From the NCBI GenBank assembly GCA_029934875.1, contig JAOZLK010000350.1:1-5379 (forward strand): a DNA stretch of 5,379 bases, given 5' to 3'. Numbering within the stretch: position 1 is the first letter of the stretch; each line of letters starts with the position of its first letter. Below are positions 1-5,379 of the stretch, one piece after another. A program made the position numbers and the translations under genes. A model generated the notes under the pieces. The model made no database searches and was not told the origin of the DNA. It was given only the letters and a program-made list of their open reading frames with translations. Origin of the DNA: Bacteroidales bacterium. GTDB taxonomy: Bacteria > Bacteroidota > Bacteroidia > Bacteroidales > GCA-2748055.

Positions 1-928
1 CATCATTCATTGTGCTGTCCATGAAGTTGTCCAGGGGAGGCATGATTTGTCCGAACAGACCCTGCTTTATTTTTGGCTCGTAGATTCCCTCCGGGGTGAT
101 GACGATGTCCGGATCTTCAATGCCGGGTATAAACAGTGGAGTGAAGTCAGGATCACACCTGAACATGCCAAGTTCCTCCATGCCAAAATCCTGTTTGAAA
201 ATGGTGTTCCCCATGCAGCCTGTGGCCACGAGCAAATAATGCCCGGCAGGTGCCGGAAGTGCATATTTGTTCTCTCCCGGAAGCATGGGCTCGTCCAGCA
301 CCAGTCTGTCATATACGAAGACCTTCAGCCTTGCCTGGTAATAAGGCATCACTGTACCATCTGGTCCCAGGATGGAGTCCCGTTCGTCATCGGGACAGCG
401 CTGGGTGTAGTGAACCTTCAGGCAGAAACGCTCTACAAAATCGATGTTGAATTGTGCATAGCCAAAATCCTCTGGCGGGTATTGACCCACGCGAATAACC
501 TGGATATTCACACTGGTAGCCTCATTGGGATTTATATGGAAAAATTGTGGCAGGGGATTGTTTACCAGGCCGGCCAGTTTGGATCCTTCTCTGGGGGTAG
601 CCCAGAGTACTTCTCCGGAGGAATCGGTGAGCATGAATTCGGTGAGCATGAATCCGCCGACGGGAAGTTTAAGGGAGCGGGTCATCAATGCATCGCCAAA
701 GCGGATCAGTTCAAGGGGCTCCTTGTCGTATACCAGCGAGCCGTCCTCTCTCATGATGGTGATAAGGGCCGTGGTAAGACCATTGTTACTGCTGGCAGCC
801 TTCAGCATATCCTCCTCCACAAGGTCGAGTCCCAGTGTCAGTTGTCCTTTTTCCTCTGCCTGCTGGCAGGATGTGAGGGCCAAAAATACAGCCAGTATGG
901 TCAGGGGCAGAAAGAAGCTTTTATTCAT
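1..928 (-). CDS. Exported lipoprotein of unknown function, 3' end missing at window edge
   Basis: Reading leftward from the ATG at 928-926 gives 309 codons with no stop, so the C-terminus lies outside the window. The N-terminus is a clear type II signal peptide: MNK, a hydrophobic stretch at residues 4-18, then lipobox LTSC with lipidated Cys21. The mature end continues QQAEEK; acidic residues just after the cysteine resemble Bacteroidota surface-export signals, so the protein is probably on the outer-membrane surface (inference). The rest looks like beta-sandwich material. One stretch at about residues 51-145 contains LPVGGFMLTEF, VLWATP and EGSKLAGLV-PLP; a second at about 155-240 has LPAPAGHYLLVATGC, which echoes the first. 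Cys169, 178, 238 and 258 could form disulfides. An in-frame 15-base duplication gives FMLTE-FMLTD at residues 93-102. The start follows the barrel gene's stop by 56 bases and has no Shine-Dalgarno sequence. I recognise no named family; an adhesin-like or ligand-binding surface protein is possible. Confidence 0.88.
   Translation of the reverse strand, partial: MNKSFFLPLTILAVFLALTSCQQAEEKGQLTLGLDLVEEDMLKAASSNNGLTTALITIMREDGSLVYDKEPLELIRFGDALMTRSLKLPVGGFMLTEFMLTDSSGEVLWATPREGSKLAGLVNNPLPQFFHINPNEATSVNIQVIRVGQYPPEDFGYAQFNIDFVERFCLKVHYTQRCPDDERDSILGPDGTVMPYYQARLKVFVYDRLVLDEPMLPGENKYALPAPAGHYLLVATGCMGNTIFKQDFGMEELGMFRCDPDFTPLFIPGIEDPDIVITPEGIYEPKIKQGLFGQIMPPLDNFMDSTMND
624..653 (-). repeat. Perfect 15-bp tandem duplication inside the lipoprotein gene
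   Basis: Positions 624-638 and 639-653 are identical on the plus strand (tcggtgagcatgaat, twice). Because the unit is a multiple of three, it only adds five residues: codons 93-102 read FMLTE then FMLTD, and the last residue differs because that codon extends one base past the repeat. The segment would be a beta-strand just after the LPVGG turn. The perfect identity suggests a recent slippage event, although two copies are too few to call it a phase-variable tract. Confidence 0.85.
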
Positions 929-984
929 GACTATGTATTTTGTGTGTTCAGTATATAGACGCGTTGAAGCTGCTACTGGTTGCG
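929..984. other. Short intergenic gap without clear terminator or promoter
   Basis: These 56 bases separate the barrel gene's TGA (987-985) from the lipoprotein ATG. The last 20 bases before the ATG are A-rich (minus strand gaacacacaaaatacatagt), as is common for Bacteroidota leaders, with no Shine-Dalgarno match. A five-base inverted pair (958-962 with 982-986) has a 19-base loop and no T-run, so it is not a convincing terminator. I see no good TTTG / TAnnTTTG promoter pair or sigma-54 site. The gap is compatible with read-through from the upstream genes. Confidence 0.5.
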
Positions 985-2529
985 TCACCTTGTAAGTCTT
1001 ATGCAATTTTGCCTGTCGTCGAAACTCATGGGGATCTTTATTCCCACATCCAGGCTCCATGCGCTTCCATGGTATTCCAGTGTCCCGCTGCTGGGGCCTC
1101 CGGCAAGCTCGGCGGAGACTTCCATGCGCTCTGAGGCCATAAAGCCCTGCATGTAATTGACATAGGCTGTAAGGTACATAGGCAGACTGACGGGGAGGAG
1201 GTATTCCACACCTGTACCCAGTCTCAGCAGGGGCCTGACGAAGGAGAGCCTTTCGGCCTGGGAAGTGACTGTTGCCTGTCGGGCATCCTGCCTGCCGGGT
1301 TCTGTATAACTGAAATCTCCTCCCGGAGCGGTATAAGCCCCGGATGAGAATTGTGTGAGAAGGGATGCTCCTGCGTAAACTACCGCAAAGAGTTTCTGCT
1401 TGTGCAGGTCATAAAAATACCTGAAGCGGAAGGGTATCTCAAGGTACATGGGGGCGCCACTTTTCCCGGTGAAGTCCACTTCGTGGTCGAACATCAGGGC
1501 GTAGAAGCTGTTCGATCGTTGGTAGGTGACTCCCATGTCGATCCCAATTTCATCGCCCAGCATGTACCCGGCATAGATGCCAGTATGAAGGTTGGCGTAG
1601 GAAAAAAGTCCCCGACCCTGCATGGGACGGGCACCAATGGCCGGGTTGGATGCGTAAAAGAGTCGCCACAGTGCTCCGATCTCGCCGCCCACATAAAGCT
1701 CGCCCTTAAGATCTACTGCTTTTCCCTTCCAGGTGGAGTTTTCGATTCGGGAACGAATACGGTAATCGCGCATTTGCCAGATGTTGCTCAGTGGCATGTT
1801 CAGGGCGAGGGTGCTGTAGAAAGCCCTTCCCATTGAGCTGTAGACAGCGCTGTATGAGTTTCCCTGCTGGTCGGTATAATCCAGGGTGGAGGAAGCGGAA
1901 GATTTGCTCAGGACACCCGACAGGTAGGAGATGTTGAGGGATGCCTGCCACCCTCCGGAAAACCTGAAGCCAAGGCTCATTCCCAGTTCCAGGAGGTGCT
2001 TTTCGGGCTCTTCTGCACTTTGATTATAATCATAGGAGAAGGCTGGTCCGTCCGGGGCGGAAATAACACTGTTGCCCGAAAAAGGCTCGTCCGGAAGGCT
2101 GTTTATGCTGTAAAAATAGCCCAGGCGTGGCGAGAAGCTGAAGGGGTATTCGGTGGGCTGGATACGGTACTGGACCCTCAGGGGGATCATGATCGCCGTA
2201 TAGGAGGCGGACTGGGCCTGGAACCTACGCCTGTCGGTCATATTGATCCCGCTTTTGTAAGGCTGGTAGTAGATTCCGGTACTTACCGACAGCATTGGGA
2301 TAATCTCCTGTTCCACCGTTAAGCCCGCAATGGTGCCCAGGGCTCTTGCTTTTTCGAAATAATGGCCGGGATCCTCCAGGTTGACCAGGCTCCAGTGCGG
2401 GCCGGCCTCCAGGCTCAGGTAGGTTTTTAACTGCGCCTGCAGGGGTGCAATGAGAAGAGCCACTGCCAGTAGCAGAAGCTGCCTTTTTGTGCTGATGGCA
2501 CTGAAAGAGTGGGGTATTTTAATGGACAT
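985..2529 (-). CDS. Outer-membrane beta-barrel protein with two tandem barrel domains
   Basis: This is a 514-residue exported protein. Residues 1-33 form a signal peptide (Lys/Arg at 15-16, hydrophobic QLLLLAVALLIAPL, cleavage expected after LQA at 32 or nearby). The mature part is almost all alternating-pattern, aromatic-rich beta strands of the Bacteroidota outer-membrane barrel type. It divides into two similar halves of about 220 residues, roughly 34-250 and 274-503, joined by a polar linker containing RIRSRIENSTWKGK. Matching landmarks include SLEAGPHW / GGEIGALW, MIPLRVQYRI / EIPFRFRYFY and LALNMPLS / VGIKIPMSF. The second half ends in a typical terminal strand (KIPMSF, 498-503), followed by an odd 11-residue polar tail. 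The start is fixed by an in-frame TAA four codons upstream (2544-2542) and by the signal peptide. It lies 26 bases after the kinase stop, so it is probably cotranscribed. Its function is unknown: porin, structural barrel or signal-linked envelope protein are all possible. The family assignment is by pattern only. Confidence 0.9.
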   Translation of the reverse strand: MSIKIPHSFSAISTKRQLLLLAVALLIAPLQAQLKTYLSLEAGPHWSLVNLEDPGHYFEKARALGTIAGLTVEQEIIPMLSVSTGIYYQPYKSGINMTDRRRFQAQSASYTAIMIPLRVQYRIQPTEYPFSFSPRLGYFYSINSLPDEPFSGNSVISAPDGPAFSYDYNQSAEEPEKHLLELGMSLGFRFSGGWQASLNISYLSGVLSKSSASSTLDYTDQQGNSYSAVYSSMGRAFYSTLALNMPLSNIWQMRDYRIRSRIENSTWKGKAVDLKGELYVGGEIGALWRLFYASNPAIGARPMQGRGLFSYANLHTGIYAGYMLGDEIGIDMGVTYQRSNSFYALMFDHEVDFTGKSGAPMYLEIPFRFRYFYDLHKQKLFAVVYAGASLLTQFSSGAYTAPGGDFSYTEPGRQDARQATVTSQAERLSFVRPLLRLGTGVEYLLPVSLPMYLTAYVNYMQGFMASERMEVSAELAGGPSSGTLEYHGSAWSLDVGIKIPMSFDDRQNCIRLTR

Positions 2530-2555
2530 TTCAGGGGAAAATTACTGAAATTATC

Positions 2556-3908
2556 CTAGAAAGTCATGGTAAAAATGGTTTCCTGGTCTGGAACCGACTG
2601 GGCGGTAATGGAACCACCATGGAGCCTCAGGATCTGTCGGGACAGGCTCAGCCCGATCCCCGATCCACTTCTTTTTGTTGTAAAGAAAGGGATGAATATC
2701 CGGTCAATGACATCCTTCAGGATCCCCTGCCCGTTGTCGCTCACCTGTATGGAGGGCCTCCCCCTTTTATTATAATAACCCCGGATATGAATGCGCCCAT
2801 CCTTAATGCCTTCCAGGGCCTGCACCGAATTTTTAACCAGGTTGATCAGGACCTGCTCGATTAATTTCTCATCCACATGGAGTTCAATCATTTCAGGTTC
2901 GGTGTCCGATAAAAGGGTGACATTTTTCTCCTGCACCTCCTTTTTCATGAGCCTGTGCACATTCTGGATGATCTCCCGCATGGAAACCACCTCGAAATTG
3001 GGAGTGGGAATCTTGGTCAGGCTACGATAGGTTTCCACAAAGTCCATCAGGCCCGTACTTCTTTTATTGATGGTTTGCAGGGCTCCTTTGATCTCATTCA
3101 GGGTTTCCAGGTCAATTTCCGGTGTACTTTTTTCACCCGTGGTATAGGGCTTAAGCATGCTTTCAATTGTGGAGGAAAGTGAGGAGATGGGAGCGATGGA
3201 GTTCATGATTTCATGGGTAAGCACCCTGATGAGCTTCTGCCAGACAGCGGTTTCCTGTTCCTCAAGAACACTCTGGATGTTCTTGATGGTGGTTAGCATG
3301 ATCACCTTCTCCTTCACCTTAAATTCGGTAGCAAAGATGGCCAGCTGCAGAATATCCTCCTCGTCCTGAACCTTGACCAGCTTGTTCTCGCCGGGATTCA
3401 TGGCCAAAAGGGTATTTGCCAGTTGTTCGCTGAGGGTGCGGAGCTTGTTAATGTCCTTGAGTGTATTTACCTGGAAAAGCTTTTTAGCAGCCGGGTTAAT
3501 CATTTCCACTGTTCCGTCGCGCTGGTAGGCCAGGATGCTGATGTCGATATTCTGCACGATGCTCTGCAGGTAATGGAAATGCTCCTCCCGCTCCGACCTC
3601 ACCTGCTGAAAGTCCTTCATTACATCGTTAAAGGCTGCATTCAGTTCATTAAAGGAGCTGGAGTTGTCGGAAATCTGGAATGAACGGGTGAACTCGGAGT
3701 ACCTGATGCTCTCCAGGAAGCTTGCCAGCTCACGGTTGGTGCGGTCCACATACTTGATCATAGACCATACCTGGTAAATAATCAATCCCACCACCAGGAT
3801 GGGGGTGAAGGTATAGGTCGAGCTCAGCGTGATGAAGAGGACCAGGCAGGTGGCTGCGAGCAGGAGTACCCTGAGGACAATATTAAAGCGGAACTGTTTA
3901 AAGACCAT
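2556..3908 (-). CDS. NtrY-like membrane sensor histidine kinase, PAS plus HisKA/HATPase
   Basis: This 450-residue kinase is the likely partner of the regulator it overlaps. Two hydrophobic segments (about 12-29 and 34-50) are separated by only about five residues, so there is essentially no periplasmic sensor domain. A linker at about 50-105 could be HAMP-like or coiled coil. A PAS domain follows at about 108-215 (ISILAYQRDGTVEMINPAA). The HisKA domain carries phosphoacceptor His232 in THEIMNSIAP; Glu233 and Asn236 fit the ExxN phosphatase motif, so it may also dephosphorylate its partner. The catalytic domain is complete: N-box NLVKN (356-360), G1 DNGQG (391-395), F-box FIPFFTTK (405-412) and G2 GSGIGL (415-420). 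The ATG lies inside the end of the regulator gene, with an AGGAGA upstream, which suggests coupled translation. The stop is TAG at 2558-2556. The family call is strong; the signal is unknown. Confidence 0.95.
   Translation of the reverse strand: MVFKQFRFNIVLRVLLLAATCLVLFITLSSTYTFTPILVVGLIIYQVWSMIKYVDRTNRELASFLESIRYSEFTRSFQISDNSSSFNELNAAFNDVMKDFQQVRSEREEHFHYLQSIVQNIDISILAYQRDGTVEMINPAAKKLFQVNTLKDINKLRTLSEQLANTLLAMNPGENKLVKVQDEEDILQLAIFATEFKVKEKVIMLTTIKNIQSVLEEQETAVWQKLIRVLTHEIMNSIAPISSLSSTIESMLKPYTTGEKSTPEIDLETLNEIKGALQTINKRSTGLMDFVETYRSLTKIPTPNFEVVSMREIIQNVHRLMKKEVQEKNVTLLSDTEPEMIELHVDEKLIEQVLINLVKNSVQALEGIKDGRIHIRGYYNKRGRPSIQVSDNGQGILKDVIDRIFIPFFTTKRSGSGIGLSLSRQILRLHGGSITAQSVPDQETIFTMTF
3898..3908 (-). 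other. 11-base overlap of regulator and kinase genes
   Basis: On the minus strand ATGGTCTTTAA contains the kinase start (ATG, 3908-3906) and the regulator stop (TAA, 3900-3898) in different frames. Such an overlap usually gives translational coupling and keeps the two partners in a fixed ratio. It also supports both the kinase start and the pairing of these two proteins. Confidence 0.9.
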
Positions 3909-5274
3909 GTTTTTCCATTCTCCTGTATAGGGACGTGCGGGTCAGGCCCAACTGGGTAGCAGCCTGGGTAACATTTCCCTGGTTGGTTTTCAATACCTTC
4001 TCGATAATTGTCTTTTCAATATCCTCCAGGTTGTAAGTGTCCAGCTCCAGTCCACCGCTGCTTTTAACAGCAGATGTCAGGATGAAGTCGTCGGGTCCGA
4101 GACTGGATCCATCGCACATGATCACAGCCCTCTCGATGGCGTGTTGAAGTTCCCTTACATTTCCCGGCCAGTTATAATGATTCAGCTTCTTAATGGCTGC
4201 AGACTGGATGTTGCGAATGGGCTTGCGGTATTTGCGACTGTAGATTTTCAAAAAGTGATCGGCCAGCAAGGGTACATCGCCCGTCCGGTCCCTTAAGGCC
4301 GGCAGGTGAATTTCCACGGTATTGATCCGGTAAAGTAAATCCTGGCGGAAGATTCCTTCGGCCACATCCTGGTGAATGTTGTTGTTGGTGGCACAGACCA
4401 TTCTCACATCGATGGGAACTGTCTTGGTGGATCCCACCCTCATAATTTCTCTTCGCTCAAGAACGGTGAGCAGTTTGGACTGAAGCGGATAGGTGAGGTT
4501 TCCGATTTCATCAAGGAAGAGCGTGCCGGATGAAGCGATCTCGAAACGCCCCTGTTTCATTTTATGGGCATCGGTAAAGGCCCCCTTCTCGTGACCGAAA
4601 AGTTCGCTTTCGAAGAGTGTCTCCGGAATTGAGCCCAGGTCGACGCTGATAAACACTTCGTCCTTGCGCAGAGAGTGCCTGTAGAGAGCCCTTGCAACCA
4701 GTTCCTTTCCGGTTCCGTTCTCTCCCAGGATCAGGACATTGGCATCGGTGGCAGCCACTTTCTTAATGGTGTTGAAGACCTCGTACATTTCGGGCGATTG
4801 TCCCACAAAATCGGTGTAAGGCTGGTCCAGCACGGCGGAGATCTCCTGCTGCTTCATCTTCAGGCTCTGCGCTTGCAAACGGGTGCGACGCAGACTGATG
4901 GCCGAGTTGATGGTGGCCAGGATCTTCTCATTCTGCCAGGGTTTCAGGATAAAGTCGGTGGCACCCATCTTTATGGATTTCACAGCCTTTTCGGCATCAC
5001 CGTAGGCAGTGATGAAAACCACCACCGCATTGGGATCTATCTCAAGTACGGTCGAGAGCGCGTCAAAGCCTTCCTGTCCGCTTATGGCATCTTTCGTAAA
5101 ATTCATGTCAAGCAGGATTACATCCCAGTCCTGCTTTTGCATCATCTCCGGAATTCTTTCCGGTCCGGTAAGGGTTTCTATCATTTCCACGTGGGGGCGA
5201 AGCAAAAGCTTCAATGCAAACAGGATGTCCTCATTGTCATCCACAGCCAGAATTCTGCCAATTTTTTCTTCCAT
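3898..5274 (-). CDS. Sigma-54-dependent NtrC-family response regulator
   Basis: This 458-residue protein has the full NtrC layout. The receiver domain (about 5-125) has acid pocket Asp12/Asp13, phosphoacceptor Asp56 in LLDMNF, Thr89 and Lys111 (KPW). A linker leads to an AAA+ domain (about 154-385): Walker A GENGTGKE (184-191), sigma-54 contact loop GAFTDA (231-236) in place of GAFTGA, Walker B TLFLDE (251-256), sensor I CATNNN, arginines 310 and 316 as finger candidates, and sensor II GNVREL (371-376). A Fis-type helix-turn-helix ends the protein (about 434-456, VTQAATQLGLTRTSLYRRM). When phosphorylated it should oligomerise, hydrolyse ATP and open RpoN promoters. The beta3-alpha3 loop after Asp56 is longer than the usual MPxMDG form. 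The start is certain because an in-frame TAA directly precedes the ATG. The stop TAA lies inside the kinase gene. The target genes are unknown; regulation of its own operon is plausible. No specific family-member name can be assigned. Confidence 0.96.
   Translation of the reverse strand: MEEKIGRILAVDDNEDILFALKLLLRPHVEMIETLTGPERIPEMMQKQDWDVILLDMNFTKDAISGQEGFDALSTVLEIDPNAVVVFITAYGDAEKAVKSIKMGATDFILKPWQNEKILATINSAISLRRTRLQAQSLKMKQQEISAVLDQPYTDFVGQSPEMYEVFNTIKKVAATDANVLILGENGTGKELVARALYRHSLRKDEVFISVDLGSIPETLFESELFGHEKGAFTDAHKMKQGRFEIASSGTLFLDEIGNLTYPLQSKLLTVLERREIMRVGSTKTVPIDVRMVCATNNNIHQDVAEGIFRQDLLYRINTVEIHLPALRDRTGDVPLLADHFLKIYSRKYRKPIRNIQSAAIKKLNHYNWPGNVRELQHAIERAVIMCDGSSLGPDDFILTSAVKSSGGLELDTYNLEDIEKTIIEKVLKTNQGNVTQAATQLGLTRTSLYRRMEKHGL
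3919..3924 (-). promoter_or_regulatory. Possible Shine-Dalgarno sequence for the kinase gene
   Basis: The minus strand reads AGGAGA ten bases before the kinase ATG at 3908-3906. It is the only purine-rich site resembling an anti-16S match in front of any start in this window, and it sits inside the regulator's helix-turn-helix codons (two arginines, AGG AGA). It would help ribosomes start the kinase after finishing the regulator. The spacing is slightly long and Bacteroidota rely little on such sites, so it may be a codon coincidence. Confidence 0.35.
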
Positions 5275-5309
5275 TTATTTCAGCTTATGATTATTTGATA
5301 GGATAATAA

Positions 5310-5325
5310 TACAAAAAGAGTGCCT
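5310..5325 (-). promoter_or_regulatory. Candidate sigma-54 (-24/-12) promoter of the regulator operon
   Basis: The minus strand reads AGGCACT-CTTT-TTGTA. Against the RpoN consensus TGGCACG-N4-TTGCA it keeps the GG of the -24 element, CAC after it, TTG of the -12 element and the final A, with exact GG-N10 spacing. The main deviation is T for C in the -12 GC. Transcription would start near 5299, leaving a leader of about 25 bases before the ATG at 5274. Since the first gene encodes a sigma-54 activator, autoregulation is the natural reading. A weaker housekeeping-type pair, TTTG (5336-5333) and TATTATTA (5311-5304) with 21 bases between, overlaps it and is an alternative. Confidence 0.5.
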
Positions 5326-5328
5326 TTG

Positions 5329-5350
5329 CATTCAAATCATTATCATTCAA
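5329..5350. repeat. Short direct repeats just upstream of the candidate promoter
   Basis: On the plus strand CATTCAA occurs at 5329-5335 and 5344-5350, one and a half helical turns apart, and ATCATT occurs twice in tandem between and into them (5336-5341, 5342-5347). They lie at about -30 to -51 relative to the predicted start. NtrC-type activators usually bind farther upstream, so these may be a protein site or only low-complexity AT-rich sequence. Confidence 0.3.
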
Positions 5351-5379
5351 TGTTTTTCTTCTAATACTATGACAACTGA

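Larger units (their letters stand above)
5275..5379. other. AT-rich upstream region of the operon; no gene identified
   Basis: These 105 bases hold the candidate promoter and short repeats but no gene I can support. On the minus strand one frame is open from the window edge for about ten codons and another for about 28 before a stop, so the tail of a preceding gene could enter here, but neither piece is recognisable. A plus-strand ATG at 5369 begins too close to the edge to judge. No terminator hairpin is seen. Confidence 0.5.

Noticed and set aside
47..958. 303-codon plus-strand open frame
   Set aside because: It lies antisense to a clear lipoprotein gene, starts without a signal or ribosome site, is rich in Cys/His/Gln in no domain pattern, and matches no family I know.
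958..986. Inverted pair GACGC / GCGTC as a terminator after the barrel gene
   Set aside because: The stem is only five base pairs, the loop is 19 bases and no T-run follows, so intrinsic termination is unlikely.
1351..1836. 161-codon plus-strand open frame
   Set aside because: It is antisense to the barrel gene, whose translation shows a signal peptide and regular beta strands; no domain is visible in this frame.
4959..4975. TGGCAC on the plus strand as a sigma-54 -24 element
   Set aside because: No GC lies ten bases after the GG, and the site is within regulator codons with no plus-strand gene downstream.
4675..5298. 207-codon plus-strand open frame
   Set aside because: It is antisense to the receiver and linker of the response regulator, whose motifs are intact; the frame is a shadow of that codon usage.
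5369..5379. Possible start of a divergent plus-strand gene (ATG ACA ACT)
   Set aside because: Only three codons are visible, and a promoter-like pair upstream (TTTG at 5294, TGCCTTTG at 5321) has poor spacing, so nothing can be claimed.

Overview
The window looks like part of a Bacteroidota genome, probably a Bacteroidales or Marinilabiliales type. The evidence is a two-component pair whose sequence details I associate with that phylum (response-regulator loop DMNFTKDAISGQEGF, sigma-54 loop GAFTDA, kinase H-box HEIMNSIAP), an outer-membrane barrel, a lipoprotein with an acidic run after its cysteine, and starts mostly lacking Shine-Dalgarno sequences. The phylum call rests on recognition, not on a search.

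All real genes lie on the minus strand, so the window is best read from right to left. Positions 5275-5379 are an AT-rich upstream region with a good candidate sigma-54 (-24/-12) promoter. Next come a sigma-54-dependent NtrC-family response regulator (5274-3898), an NtrY-like membrane sensor histidine kinase overlapping it by 11 bases (3908-2556), a 514-residue outer-membrane beta-barrel protein (2529-985) and an exported lipoprotein (928-1) that runs off the left edge. Spacings are -11, +26 and +56 bases, with no convincing terminator between genes, so all four may form one transcription unit. No RNA gene, CRISPR array, mobile element or real plus-strand gene is visible.

The inferred scheme is as follows. 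The kinase has two transmembrane helices and almost no periplasmic part, so it should sense something in the membrane or through its cytoplasmic PAS domain. It would phosphorylate Asp56 of the regulator, which would drive RpoN-dependent transcription, possibly starting with its own operon through the sigma-54 site. The barrel and lipoprotein would be cell-envelope outputs or sensory partners of the circuit.

Two points stand out. The barrel protein appears to be an internal tandem duplication of a whole barrel domain. The lipoprotein gene is open to the window edge and is hidden opposite a long, spurious plus-strand reading frame.
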